64,000 bases of DNA from Sclerotinia nivalis (GCA_029531795.1 JAPEIS010000012.1:992001-1056000); one strand, 5' to 3'. Numbered from the stretch's first letter, positions 1 through 13,878 are shown. Notes: generated by a model from the letters alone, not told the origin. Numbers and translations: made by a program.

Positions 1-314
1 AAAAAAAATATCTCTATCGAGCAAATTCGGAATCGATCTTTTCAATATAAATAATAATTTATAAAACTTATTCAAAAAGATATTCAATTAAAAGATATTA
101 TTTGATCAATTATTAGATAATTAAACATTTATAAATAAGTTATAAATAATATAATACAATTATTATAAAAAACTAAAAAACCAAAATTCAATTATCCTTA
201 GAATTTATAATTAGAGAATGAAATATTGATAACCTCAAAGGGATTATATATACTAATTATAGATATATGATCGATCTCTGAACACTAGTCGCTCGGGGCC
301 CGATCGGTACGATC
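1..314. other. AT-rich left flank of the nested island
   Basis: I see no gene, LTR end or RNA in this stretch. It is strongly AT-rich except for a short GC-rich patch near 285-310. Its last five bases, CGATC, are repeated directly after the outermost element at 45318-45322, so this is the original left side of the target into which Gypsy A4 inserted. Confidence 0.6.
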
Positions 315-527
315 TATCACGGAGGCAACAGGCAGAATAATAGGAATCACTTTTATTAATAAGATATAGTTCGAAGAGTTATGTTTTTGTAGAAGGAATG
401 GTTCCTTAAATATATTTATGTGTAGTGTTAGCTCCGATTGGGGCTAGTCTACATTTATCCGAGGTCCGATTTCTATGGATCGGAACCCGAATGGTCTTTG
501 TATATTATATATGGGGACTTTGTGATA
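315..527 (-). repeat. 3' LTR of Gypsy A4 (213 bp)
   Basis: It begins TATCACGGAGG and ends TTTGTGATA on the plus strand. The length is identical to the partner at 45105-45317, and most differences are transitions. The outermost 20 or so bases (315 onward) are better preserved than the inner part. Confidence 0.88.
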
Positions 528-3500
528 GTATCCCCTTTTTTAAGATCGAGCTTTGTTGAGACAATTAGGGGGATCAAGTTTATTTGAATAACAATGGTGA
601 TAATTATAGATCAGTTCTTGAATATTCTTCAAATATTTTGTAGGTTTTTTGATAAGTGTATTATAGTTTATTTATCGGATAGTATATTTTAGATAGGGGC
701 TATTACAACTTCGATATTCCTATTGGAAATCCAGGACTTTTTTTATATTGAATTGTTTAATATTTTCAATTTCGATAGAAGGGGGGGGTGGATTGTATTG
801 ATTGGGGATAGGATTATTATTGGTAGAATATAATAGATTAATATGAAAGACTAAATGATTCTTTATAGAGGTAGGAAGTTTTAGTTTATAAGTATACGAG
901 TTTATAGTTTTTAGAATTCGGAAGGGATTTAAGTTTTTCCAATCTAGTTTCTTTTGGGGATGAAAAGTTCAGATATTCTTAGTATTAAGTCAGATTAGAT
1001 TTTCAGGCTGATATCGACGAGCAGGCGAACAGTAGGAATCGGTATTTTTCGAATAGCGGGTTTGATTAACGATCAATTCGATCTTCAAATGATTGACGAT
1101 CGATTTTATCTTTTTGATGAATTCTTTAGCATTCAGGATTTCAGGGCGATCGAAGAGTGTAGTGGATTCGAAATCTATTCGGGGATGAAAACTGTAATTG
1201 GCAAAAAACGATAATAGGCGGGAGTTTTTGAATTAAACAAAGTTAATCGAGAATTCGATGATCGATAGTTATTCGGATCAATTGTTTTGTAGATAGGATA
1301 TATATAAATGAAGGTATTATTCGAATATTGTATTTGCTTTTTCCGTTTGTTTATCGGTTTCAAGATGATAAACTGTTAATAGTTTTGAAGTAGTATTTAG
1401 TTGTTTATAGATATGTTTTCAAAAGTTAAAGATAAATTGAACTCTATGATCGAATATAATGGTTTGTAGTAGATTGTAAAGTTTCTATATATACTTTAGA
1501 AATAAACAGGAGACTTTTTCGGAGTTATAGGTTTTTCGGTAAGATAGGAAATGTTTTATTTTAATTAATCGATCGATTATAATAAATATTGTATTGTACT
1601 TAAAGTTTTTCGAAAGATGGATGATGAAATCGATTGAGATATCTTTTCAGGTTTGTTGTAGAATCGGAAGAAAGTATAAAACTCTTTTTTGTTTTTTATA
1701 ATTCGAAATGATTCAATGGTAATTATAATAATTGTATATTTAACAAAAAATAGAATTGTAATATCCAAATCAATAGTAGTTTTGGGAAAGCAGTTCGAAA
1801 ATATAAATACGATGCGAATATCTGGTAATAGGGGAATCGTAGATCATTTGAAGGAGCTTTATTTTTAAAAGATTGTAATTAGAAATATAGAGTTTCTTAT
1901 AATAATATAATAGATTATTATTTATAGTATATTTAGATAATATAATATATAGATATTTAATGGTATTCTTTTCTAAAGCTTTTAGAATCGATAGTGGAAG
2001 CGGATCAGATAGATAAACTTCAGCGAATAAGGGTTTCAGTTCTTTAGGGGATTCCAATTGTATAGATTTAGGTTATTAAATAGGGATTGAATTATTGGGT
2101 ATTGTAGATGATTTAGGTTTACAGATAGGTAATCTGGGTTTCTGAATAGATAGTTCGGGATTGTAGATAGGTAGTGGAGTATCAGTATGGGTTTAGTTAT
2201 AGATTGTAATTATAAAATGAATTTTCTTTTTTGAATTAATAATAGGAAATAGATTTGTATTTAGATTTTCAGTTTTCAGAATAATTTGATTTTAATGAAG
2301 AAAGTGTTTATCTTTTTTTTTAAACAAATTCTTTGATCTTTTGATTAAAGTATTGGGTTTCGTTTTTTGCTTTCCGGGATGGTATATAATCTTGAAATTG
2401 AAATGGGATAGAAATTCAGATCAATAGGTTTGATGATGGTTTAATAGTTTTATAATCGTGAAGTATTCTAGATTTTTATAGTTTATAATAATCTTGATCG
2501 AAAAAGAAATGCTTTCTAATTCGGATCGCTATTTTTTGAAACAGTAGATAATTATTAGTAATTCTTTATTATAAATCTTATAATTATATTTTGCAATTAA
2601 ATGCTTTTTAGAGAAATATATAATAGGTTTTAGAATCCCATTGTTATTATATTGGGAAAGGACTTTAGCAGATATATAATCTGATATATTTGTTTCTAGG
2701 ATTATATTCTTTTTTCAATCGAAAGAGGCTAATATAAGTACTATTGTAAATGCAGTTTTCAGATTCGAGAACGATTTCTTATAAACAGAATCTTATTAAA
2801 AGGCTATATTCTTCTTGGTTAGATTTATTATCGAATGAATGATCGAGAAGAAATTGCGAATAAAGTATCGATAGAAATTGTTAAACCTTATAAATATTTG
2901 TATATTTGTTAGGTTCTTTAGGGTTTTCTAATTAATTATCGTTTTAATTTTGATTGGGTTTATTCGGATCTTCTTTCGGTCTACAATTAAGTTCAGGAAT
3001 TTCATTTCAGATTTCAGGAATTCATATTTCGATAGATTGGTATACAATCCGATTTTCTGTAAAACATCTAGTATTTTTTGTATATACTTTATATGTTTAG
3101 AACGAATCTTATTGTAAATCAAAATATCATCTAGGTAAATAGTATAGAATATATTCAAATATTCTTTTAGAGTATTGTTGATAAATCGTTAGAATGTTAT
3201 TAGAATTTCGATTAGTTTGAACAATATAATCAAGGTTTCGAATAAACCGAATCGGGTATAGAATGTAATCAAGTATTCTTGTCATTTTTTGATTTAGATA
3301 TTGTTGAAGGTCAAGATGATGTTTATTTTTGTAAAATATTTTATCTTTTTCAGATTATTCAAGGATTCTTTGGTTAAGGGTAATGGGTATCGATCTTTTA
3401 TAGATAAGTTATTTAATGTACGATAGTCTATATAGAATCGAAGATCACTATTGGATTTTTTAACAAATAAAATAAGCGAAATAGAAGCGGAGGAGTTTAA

Positions 3501-3863
3501 TCGAATGAATCCTTTTGTTAGGTTTTCCTTTAATCATTTTTGTAAAACTTTCAATTCGTTTTGAGATATTGAATATAGGATTCTAAATAGTAGTTTAGTT
3601 TTATTTTGTAATCGGATATTATGATTGTATAGATAATATGAAAGTAGTTTGTTAATGTTATATAAAGAAAATATATTGATCTATGATCGGAATTTAGTAG
3701 GTAGGTTTTTGGGAATAGGGTCTTTTTTTTCTTTTAGGATTTGGTTTATCAAATTGATATTAGCTTGGAATATTTTGTAGTTTTGATGAATGTATATCGA
3801 GCAAGTTTGGATTGAAATGTTTGTTATATCTTTTTTCTTTAATGTTTTAGGATAGAGTAATAG
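528..3863 (-). pseudogene. A4 pol remnant: RT, RNase H, integrase, chromodomain
   Basis: This is the decayed 3' part of a Gypsy pol gene read from 3863 down to 528. RT is recognisable around 3500-2900, including an intact YLDD catalytic core in the piece 3158-2928. RNase H follows near 2800-2450, an integrase linker and HHCC region near 2300-1770, the integrase core near 1600-1250, and a chromodomain-like tail near 800-600. Many in-frame stops are of the kind expected from C-to-T and G-to-A changes. The frame matches the better copy A3 (41-39 kb) throughout. No function remains. Confidence 0.8.
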
Positions 3864-3868
3864 ATAAG

Positions 3869-4229
3869 TATCACGGGTAATCACATGATACCTGATTCAT
3901 ATAACTGATGATCTACGATCACTCTATACTCTACGATCATTAAACCCCTCATTTCACATTAGTTATCAGGCTCTTCTAGATCTTATCGATCCTTACGATC
4001 GTCAATCCTCTCCTGATATCATACAGATCGAAGTTTAACCTAATTGATGCTTCTCATCAGCTAAATAGCTTCTATTAAATCTATATATACCATTTACAAT
4101 CCTTAAGATCGAAGACAGACCATTCAATACAATTCTCATTCAAGATACACTTTAATTTTAAACACTTCATTATAATTATCTTCTCTTCGATCCCTTCAAT
4201 ATATTCCATAATCATACTATCTCGTGATA
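3869..4229 (+). repeat. 5' LTR of Copia E (361 bp)
   Basis: It starts TATCACGGGTAATC and ends TCTCGTGATA. It matches 37225-37585 over its whole length, with predominantly C/T and G/A differences. Confidence 0.88.
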
Positions 4230-4243
4230 ATTATAAGCCCGAT
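4230..4243 (+). promoter_or_regulatory. Putative primer-binding site of Copia E (half initiator tRNA-Met)
   Basis: Directly after the 5' LTR the sequence reads ATTATAAGCCCGA. TTATAAGCCC is one G-to-A change from TTATGAGCCC, the complement of the CTCATAA anticodon loop region of initiator tRNA-Met. Many Copia elements prime from such a half-tRNA. The single change fits RIP. The tRNA sequence is from memory, so the assignment is an inference. Confidence 0.5.
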
Positions 4244-7200
4244 AGTTTTTAATCTACCCAAACTTTTATCATACAATCATTTAGTTCTTAAAGAATCACT
4301 TTTCTTCACTTCATTTCTATTTTTATTATAAATCCAACTATCTTATATCTCTTCCTATTATCTTCCAAATATAGCAAAAGATCAATCTGATTCTTCTCTT
4401 CTTATCATTTGTACTCAATAATCAGAATAATATCTTCGTTTGCAAAATAAATATTTAATCATCGGAATCTAAAAACTAATCGATTCGGATAACGATCCTT
4501 TTGTATCCACTTCAAACAGAACCACTTTTAGCTTCGATTTGGTAAATAAATCAATTACACTTTAAATCGATTAGCTATCCGTTAGATCATCAATTCTACC
4601 TTCTATTACCAATCTTCAAACTAAATACAATCAAACTAACCAAGATCGATATCAACAGAAACTCACAGAATACCTTACGACAATCCAAATTCGGCAAGAT
4701 GCAAATGGAGACACTAATATAAAAAATTCTGATAAAAATACATCAGGATCTATACCAATTCAACCCATTGCTCTCTTTTTTGCAACATTCCAAAACATTA
4801 TAACTAAACTTAATATTCTTCAAACAAAGTATCGATATTATTAATACAAGTATACTCAAAATCACAAAGCCTTTCGAAATGTATATAAATAGATCAAATC
4901 AATTATGGATCAAATTCACCTTATAAAGCTTTCCATTTATAACAAAAATACTATATCTCTTTCACTCAAAACGATCATCTCAATGCTTAAACGGAAACTC
5001 GCTTCTACAATAACCATTACCAAAATAATAATATTACATAAATATCGATTTATATTAATATAAACATTGCTTGATAAAACCGATCTTGTCAAATAGTATA
5101 AGGATTGGATTATAATTTATATCAAAGCTTTTTTATATAAGATAATTAAGATTCAAAATGAAGTAACTATTATTGTATTTCTGCAAGCGATTAATACCAG
5201 ATTGTTCTCAACCTAAGCAAACACTATGATCATACAAATCGAGATGAATAATCAATTCGGATTACCTAATCTTTTACTTCAACAATTCGGAGATATCTTT
5301 GAAGGATTAATCTATTAGAATTCAATAGCTCCTAAAATCAAAGGAAATATATATTCCACTTTTAGCTCTTCTCAAAACAATAAAAAATCTAAGAAAAACA
5401 AAAAGAAGATCAATTATAAAAGAAATTCGAATGCTAATAGAATCTAAACATATCCTTGCAAAACAGAAGCCGATTGAAAAAGTGGATTAGGACATCAACA
5501 TTATACAAACAATTGTCGAATTATAAAGCTAGCGCTCATTGGTAAAACAGATACGATGCCCCGACGATACTATACCGAATCCGAATTAAAGATAATCAGA
5601 GATCGAACTAATTTATAATCATGAAAGTATCTATATATTAAGTGGATCAAGAAAGGATAGATAAAATCAAATATAAATCCTTCCGAAACTCTACTCAATG
5701 TTACTGTTCTTGATATTTGTATTAATCAAATAGAGGTTTATACTACTATTATAGAGGTTCATCGTTTCTTCAATAATACCCTGTTCGATAATTGTAATAC
5801 TATATATATCGTAAACGATATCTTTCTTATAAATAATCATCAATATATACTATCTGGCTTTAATAATCTTATAGAAGCAGATATTATATCCTTCCAAGTT
5901 CTGGATTATAGTATTTATACAATCAAGGGAATTATCGAAAGAGAGGGTCATCCTAAAAATAATCTTGTTCTGAACAATATAATACTAATCCCTAATTTCT
6001 ATATCAATATCATCTCGAAGATTCGATTGTTGAAAGCTAGTGTATAATATTCTGGATATAATTATACTCTCCGTAAAGAAGATCTTTCAAATAGCATTGT
6101 AATAATTAAATACATTTGTACTGAAAATCTTGTATTCTTAGAATACAAATCATTTTCAATTTATTCGAGTATTTTTTTATTTATTTTTATGAGCAATTCT
6201 TCTTTGATATATTTAACAATGAATCGTAAAATCAATAAAGCATTCCATCGATTTCGTAATCCATTTTTTTTTAGAAAGGATACAAATGAACTATAATATA
6301 AACACTTAGGATATCTAGGAAAAGAAACATTCGAATATCTAGTATTTGCAATACGAAACATCAAAATAAAAAGTATCACTCGTATCGAATACATAGACTG
6401 TACTCGTATTTATACGAAACAGATCATCTCTTATATACCGAATGATCACCAATTATTTCGACCATTCTACAAAATCCAATAGGATCTTTTTGATTTCGAT
6501 AAAAGGTATACAAATGTATTGTAGCTTTTCGTAATCAAAGATATATACAATAATAAGATCTTTTCGTATTTCCTTTACAGAAAAACCCATAATGAAATGT
6601 TTTTCATTATACAAAGCTTTTTTTCTTGGGTTTATTATAAGTACGGTTTAGCAATCGTAGAAATCAAACAGAATAACGATATATCTGTTATTGAGATCAT
6701 AAAAGATATACTTTTCGAAAAATGGATTAAGTAAAAAGGTATTGAACTTAAGCTATCTTTTTCTTATATATACAAACCCAATAAAAGATCAGAATATACA
6801 AAACAAGAAATAATTATCAAATAGATCAAAATGAGAATCATATCGGATTTATCAAACAAATTATAAGTAAAAATAGTATAAGCTGCAATTTATTTGTATA
6901 ATATAAGCCCTTTGAAAACCAAATCCTTCAAATCTCCAAATGAGATACTCGATATATAATTCTGTAATTACCTTTACAAAGACAACCCCTTATTTGTAGA
7001 AAAAATATCTGATGATCTTTGTTTTAATTGAAATAGGATCTATAGATACGGATACAAAGTTTATTTTTTGAATAAAAACAAAGAAATTGGATTTAATAGA
7101 AGATAATACAAAATCAATCCTCGAATATATATTGGGTATTTGGTGGGTTATATTTTAAACATATTAATCTATTATATATGGATACTCAAATTCGATAAAA

Positions 7201-7321
7201 TTATAATTATTCGAAATATTATATTCAATGAAGATTTCATCTATCGTATGAATTCTATCAACCAAATGATTGATATTTATAATACAGAAGAGCTCAAACA
7301 ATTAACAAAAGTCCTTAATAT
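4243..7321 (+). pseudogene. Copia E gag, protease and integrase remnants
   Basis: These are plus-strand reading frames of a decayed Copia polyprotein. A zinc-knuckle relic (Cys, later GHxxxTNNC) lies at about 5455-5520. The aspartic protease region follows at about 5690-6050, with the DSGA-type motif altered to DNCN. A GAG-pre-integrase segment with a YKHLGYLG core lies near 6295-6330. An integrase core follows at about 6430-7000. The integrase C-terminus at 7140-7321 has the FNEDFIYR motif typical of Copia. Stops are frequent and mostly TAG/TAA explainable by CpA-to-TpA. Gypsy F interrupts the frame at 7327. Confidence 0.75.
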
Positions 7322-7326
7322 ATAGG

Positions 7327-7838
7327 TGTTACGATCACGGATTTTATAATAATCGATCGTGTGAATACACGTTATAATTTGATCGAATTAGTATGAGATT
7401 AGGGTGGTCGTAAGAACAAACGAGTATAGGTTATATTAGTATTAAAGGTTATATAATGGACTCTGTATATTATATATGTAAAGAAAAAATTCAGCAAGAT
7501 TATAGATTCAGTAAGATTATAAATCCAACAAGATTGTAGGTCTAACAAGATTGTAGATTCAACAAGATTATAGATCTAATAGAATTCTAGGTTCAGGATT
7601 TTTTAAGATTCTGAAAGCTTCAAGTACAAAGATCTATATAAGCAGAATGGATTCCTTTATTTGTAAAACTTTGTATTCAAGAACAATTATTAGTTTAATA
7701 TTATAATTACTATATAATATAATCGTTATATCTTTTATTCTCATTAAGCCTTTATTTGATCTTTAATAGAAACCATTATGATCTTTCTATAAATCTTTTG
7801 ATCACTTTTTAGTGATAAAGGATTGTAGCAACGTAATA
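7327..7838 (+). repeat. 5' LTR of Gypsy F
   Basis: It starts TGTTACGATCACGG and ends GCAACGTAATA. It pairs with 32349-32861, and the two are alignable end to end. It includes a six-unit 17 bp tandem repeat. Confidence 0.87.
7492..7593 (+). repeat. 17 bp x 6 tandem repeat in the F LTR
   Basis: Six consecutive 17 bp units have a consensus close to CAACAAGATTGTAGATC. The same array, also exactly six units, is present in the 3' LTR at 32514-32615. Tandem repeats in the U3 part of an LTR often act as promoter or enhancer elements; that role is an inference here. Confidence 0.85.
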
Positions 7839-8321
7839 CTTTAAATACTGTCGGAACATGGTCACGTGTTGTTACCCCACCTTGATATATAACCTCTCCG
7901 TACGGAGAGAACCTTAGAAGAAAAACAACTCATCATACAATACAATATTATTCATCTAATTTGAATACCGTTGTTATCCCCTGTCTTCCCAACAAATACC
8001 TTTATTAGCTCAAACACCGATTTGATATGTTTCATTTCGAATTATATCTTTGCAAAATTCTGTTATTAGTATCCCTTCGAACAATAACAATAACGATGAT
8101 AACGACAGTGATGTCGAGCTACCAGATGCTGACCCTGTCCCAATACAGATCACGGAAACCTTACGAGTAGCAGTGCCCGATAAGTATTATAATAATCGAA
8201 GGGAATTCGAAACCTTTCTATTCCAAATCGAAATATACTTCAAATTCAATATTGCTAAATTTGTGATTCCCGATAATTATAATTTGTATACTTTCTTTTA
8301 CCTTTGTAAAGAAACAATTAA
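7839..8321 (+). pseudogene. F leader and gag N-terminal part
   Basis: A leader of about 200 bp follows the LTR, then a reading frame open from at least 8050 to 8321. It has an acidic Asn/Asp-rich N-terminus and a Gypsy gag-type region (NNRREFETFLFQIEIYF). Gypsy A1 breaks it at the codons for ETIN. Deleting A1 with one ATTAA copy continues the frame as ETIKWIQFYLRDYF at 14121 onward, which marks the exact empty site. The leader shows no clear tRNA-type primer-binding site. Confidence 0.75.
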
Positions 8322-8558
8322 TGTCACGGGGTCAGGGCCGGGCCACTGGACCGGCCCCTTTAGTAGGCTCCACCTGTCCGATCCAGCACCGAGCGGGGCA
8401 CGCTCGGTGATCGTACCCTGTAAGAGCGCTAGGGCTCGGAGTCCTAGCACATACAAATATATTTAAAGGAAACGTTCCTTTTGTAGAAACATAACTCTTC
8501 GAGCTATATCTTATCAATAAAAGTGATTTCTATTATTCTGTCTATTGTCTCCGTGATA
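8322..8558 (+). repeat. 5' LTR of A1 (237 bp, U3 type I)
   Basis: It runs from TGTCACGGGGTCAGGG to CTCCGTGATA. The first 150 bp are GC-rich and practically identical to the 5' LTR of A6. The 3' partner (13879-14115) differs over that part only by transitions. Confidence 0.92.
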
Positions 8559-8719
8559 CTACGTAGCTCTCTTCTATCTGTACCGACACTTCTACAATAT
8601 CGTCCTGTCCGTACCTATTTAGTCAGCCCGGCTCCCTTGAAGAATTCGTTACCGTTGTAACCAATGATACTGCGATCTGGTATTATTATTTCATTTTCCT
8701 TTACAAATTCAATATAAAA

Positions 8720-9886
8720 ATAAAAACAAAAATAACTGATCTACAATCTATAATTCAAAAGTTTACTCTCGATCTGCAAATCGAGAAAACTGTATTTATA
8801 TAATAAAGAGAAAAGAACAATAGATTGATTATCCATCTGATTCAACTCTATCCTATCCCCATTGCTCTACTTATTTCAACCCCTACCAATCAGACCGACC
8901 CCTCGTCTTTGATTCTTATTACAATCCCAATTACCACTCTTGTTCTGTCGAAATCTCAATTGAGTGAAAAGATACCTGATCCTATATCATTTGATAAAAC
9001 GAAAATCGATCTTGATCGATTTATCAATCAAATATAAAATAAAATATATACCAATTTCGATTGCTTCATTTCCCCATATTCCTATCTGATTTACATAATT
9101 GGAAAATTAACTGAATCCATTACTACACAAATTCGACCGTATAATATCAAAGGACAATTTGTTAAACTTACCGATTATAAAAATCTATTGCAAATATTGA
9201 AAAGAGCTTATAAAAACCAAAACAAACAAATCAAAACCCAAAAACTCTTGATCAATTTGAAACAAAGAAATCAATTGTTTTATATCTTCTATACTGAATT
9301 CCAAAAATTAACATTAGAAACCGGAATGACCAATAACAATAATACCCTGGTTATTCTATTAAAACAAACCCTATCGAATAAACTGAAAAACCAGATTATT
9401 ACCACCAAACCCCCTACAGATAGTACCAATGTATTCACCGCTTTCATACAGATATTGGAAAATCATTGTCTGTATTTAATAAAACCGATCAACTCCAATC
9501 ATAATCTAATCATCCCACCATTCTACACTATTACTCAAAATCTGAATCCTATTAACTATATCTCCACTCCATCCCCGAATCCTACTGTCCAATCTACTAT
9601 TCCCACTACAATTATACCTATTAAAGATCCAATAAATCTCAATTCCCAAAGATATATTAATAAACACAAACAAAAGAAATACTTCCATTATGGATTTACC
9701 GATCACTATATAAAAAACTATCCATTCCCAGATAATTATCTTATACAAACTAAAACTAACTTTACCAATCTTACTCCGCCGTCCCCTATTCCATCCTTCA
9801 CCCAGATTCAATCATATACTATATCACCATACAATCTATCCCCTCCCGACTCCCCAAATTCGGAAAACGAAGCCTGTTTAACATAA
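8720..9886 (+). pseudogene. A1 gag remnant
   Basis: This is the decayed gag of Gypsy A1. Comparison with A3 puts the start codon at 8720, where ATG has become ATA. The central capsid-like region (about 9040-9480) is recognisable, and a zinc-knuckle stretch follows at about 9675-9740, where two of the Cys positions are Tyr (YFHYGFTDHYIKNYPFPD). It ends with TAA at 9884-9886. Every lesion I checked against A3 or A6 is a C/T or G/A change. Confidence 0.75.
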
Positions 9887-12800
9887 ATCGTTATCAAACG
9901 AAAACCCTACGCATACTACACTTATCCATTATTACAACTCAAAACTTATCTCTTGCTGAAAAAACAAACAATCAAACAAATCTAATAATATTACCTATTA
10001 CTATCCTACCAACACCTAATCAATTCTATCCTACTTATACTATAATAGATAACAAATACAAAGAATATACTTTTGCAAATCGAAATTGAATTAAAACTAC
10101 TAAACTCCCAATATACAAATTATCTATCCTATTCGAAATTATTAAATTCGACAGGAAAATACTACCTGAAAACCAAATAGATCGTTATATTCTAACCAAT
10201 CTGCAAATCAACAATCACTACAAAAAGAAATCAAAAATCTACATCATTGAATTAATTCATTATCCAATTGTTCTAAAATTAGTATAACTAAAAAAATATA
10301 ATCCCCATATCGAATTCACATTTAATACATTCCAATTCGATAACAAATTCTATCGAAAATTCTGTAATACACTACTACAACCATCCCATATAAAAACATT
10401 ATAGGATATCCCAAAGAAAGTCCATCCAGTATACCTGCCTTTCTATCCAGATACCCTTCAAAACAAGGATATCACATCTATATCAATAAAAGCCTGTATA
10501 ACATACACTTACCATAACTATAAGATATTCCAGATTACTATAAACCTAATTAACAATATCCTATCCCAAAAAAAAGATCCTATCCCATCTAACCTACCTA
10601 AAGAATTCCGATCCTGGATCGATATATTCTCCCCGCGAAACGCCGACAAACTACCCCCACATCGATCATACAATCAAAATATCTATCTAAAGAAAAAAAC
10701 CAAATTACCATTTGAAACTCTCTATTCTATATCCCGAAACGAATTTACTACTCTGAAAAATTAGTTATCCAAGAACCTTCAAAAAGGATTCATTTATTCA
10801 AATTCATCCATTTCAATTTCGTCTATTCTGTTTATCAAAAAACCCAATAAAGGATTACAATTCTATATCGACTACCGAACTCTGAATAATCTATTAACGA
10901 AAGATCACTACCTATTACTGTTTACTAAAGAATCCTTAAATAATCTAAAGAAAATAAAATTCTTTACGAAAATCAATATCATCTTTGCATTCAACAATAT
11001 AAGAATTAAAAAAAAACAAAAACATCTAATTATTTTCTATATCCATTTCGATCTATTTGAGACCCTAATCATACCCTTTGGATTGATCAACATACCCACT
11101 ACATTCCAACGTTTTATTAACGATACCCTATAAAAGTACCTAGATATATTCTATATTGTTTACCTAAATAATATTCTAATCTATAATAGAATCTATTTTG
11201 AATATATCGTTTATATTCAAAAGATCCTAAAAGCCCTAAAGAAAACTAATCTGTATACGAATCTAAAGAAATACAATTTCTTGAAACCTGAAACCAAATT
11301 CCTGGATCTTATTATAAACCAGAAAGATATCCAAATAGATCCTATAAAGATCAAAACGATCGTCGAATAAAAGATTCTGGTCCATTTGATAAATATACAA
11401 GTATTTATCAGATTTGGCAATTTTTATCGACGATTTATTTATGGTTTTTTATTTATTATATACTCATTGATTAATTTAACTCAAAAGAATATCCCGTTTA
11501 TTTGAAATCCTACTTATACAAAAGCTTTTTCCGCTTTGAAGATAGCGTTTATTAAAATATCAATTCTAACCATTTTCGATTAAGAAAAAGATATAATTAT
11601 AGAGACTAATATATCCGATTTCGTATCTGCTGAAGTACTATCCCAATATAATGATATAGGAATTCTGAAACCTATTATATATTTCTCGAAAAAGTATTCG
11701 ATCACCGAATATAATTACGAGATTTACAATAAAGAACTACTGATTATTATTCGATACTTCGAAGAATAGTATTTAGAACTAAAGGGAACACTATCTCCGA
11801 TCCAAATAATTACAAATTATAAAAATTTGAAGTATTTTACAACTACCAAATTATTAAACCATTATCAAACCTATTAATTTGAATTTCTATCTCAATTCAA
11901 TTTCAAGATTATTTATCGACCAGATAAATAAAAAACTAAACCTAATACTCTAATCAAAAGATCAAAGAATCTATTTAAAAAAGAAAATGAACACCTTCTA
12001 CACCAAAACCAAACAATTTTGAAATTAGAAAATCTTGATTCCACTCTATTCCCTACATCCATTTCTACTTCCGCATCTATTTCGCTTATACTTATCTCAT
12101 CTAATCTAATAAATTCCCTAAAGAAAAAAGTTCGTTTTACAATCACTACCTATAATCAATCCTACCAATCGCCGAAAAAACTTAATTCAATTCATCCAAT
12201 CTCTAAATCTATCCTATCCATTCCTGATTCCCCGCCTCCTCCTGATACTCTATTTATCCTCAAAGCTTTATCAATCCTTAAACCATTGTTTGCTTCTATT
12301 GCTTTGTTTAATCAACCCCCAACACTTATTATAATCCCTGATCTGTTATTCGAACTACTAAAGGAATTGAAAACTTTATTTGCTGAAGTATATATATCCG
12401 ATTCTATACCTACATCTATTCTAAAAGCCTTAATAGAAAAAGCATTCAAGCATTTCCATATTACCTTATCCGAATACACCGAGAATAATAATCTGTTATA
12501 TTATCACAAGAAGCTTTTCGTTTCTGACCACAATAATCTGAAAACTGAATTGCTTCGCCTGATCCACAACTCCTTTACCACAAATCACCTGTACCATACT
12601 TATACTTTCGAGCTCCTATCCCGAAACTACTATTAATCTGGATATTATAATTATATCAATTATTGAATATATAATTATTATAACTACCATCGAGCAACAC
12701 CAAATTATAAAAAACAAAAAAGTATCCTTCGCCCGTTTCTGATCCTTCAATAAACATAAAAAGATATATCGATCGATTTCATAACATATCTTCCGAAAAG

Positions 12801-13878
12801 GTTTGATTATAATATGATATTCGTAATAATCGATCAATTAACTAAAATAAAGTATTTCCTGCCTTATTACAGTATTTATAATTCCGAAGAAATAGCCTAT
12901 TTATTCCTGAAGTATATCTAAAAGCTACACAATCTACCATCGACAATTATATTCGATCATAACGTTCAATTCATATCTGATTTCTGGAAATATATTTGTA
13001 AACACCTAAATACAATATCAAAACTATCGACAACCTACCACCCAGAAATCGATAAACAAACTAAAAGAACAAATACTATACTCAAACAGTATCTCCGATC
13101 ATACATCTCATACCTACAAAACAATTAATCCAAATAATTATCGATTACTGAATTTTCAATCAATTCTACCTGATCTGAAAGTTCCCATTTAACCCCGTTC
13201 TTTACAAATTACAACTATCATCCACATATAAAATTTGAACCATCCATCATCACTAACCGCTCTAACATCCGGAATACCGAAAAGTTTATTAAGAAAATAT
13301 CCTTGATTATTAAACATCTGAAAATCGAATTGATTATTAATTAAACTCACTATATAAAGAATACCAACACCCATTATACTCCTGCCCACCATTACAATCC
13401 TAATGATTTGGTTTGATTGAACACCAAAAACATCAAAACCCTAAAACCCTAAAAAAAACTAGATTGAAAGAATCTAGATCCATTCCGAATCCTACAAATT
13501 ATAAATATATATACTTACAAACTCGAATTACCTACTTCGATAAAAAATCACCTTATATTCCATATAAACTTATTACACTCCATTCATAACAATTCTATCC
13601 CTAATCAATACAATCCACTTTCTTCTCTCATTGAAATCAAAGGAATCGAACAATTCGAAATAAAGGAAATTCTGAATTCCCATTGAGAACATTACGATCG
13701 CAATAGCCCCCATCTGAAATATACTATCCAATAGATCGATTACGATGAACCAATTGAAAAGTCTACTGATTATCTAAACAACACTCGAAAACTGATCCAG
13801 AATTACTATCAGAAGTATCCGAATAAACCTAACTCTCATAACCGCTTCAACGAAATTCGGCTTTAAGAAAAAGAATAC
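9887..13878 (+). pseudogene. A1 pol remnant
   Basis: This is decayed pol in the order protease/linker (about 9,900-10,600), RT (about 10,850-11,370, with the YxDD position near 11,160 changed to YLNN), RNase H (about 11,560-11,880), integrase linker with the open piece 12019-12636, HHCC and core (12,560-13,130), and chromodomain-like tail (about 13,640-13,830). No frame is intact. CCCTAAAA-like repeats near 13440 belong to the integrase region and are not telomeric. Confidence 0.75.

Noticed and set aside
7492..7593. Possible CRISPR-like array
   Set aside because: There are no spacers: the 17 bp units are directly adjacent, lie in an LTR, and the organism is a eukaryote.
13437..13460. CCCTAAAA-type repeats resembling telomere sequence
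   Set aside because: They fall in the integrase region of A1, and the equivalent bases in A3 are ordinary coding sequence, so they are RIP products.
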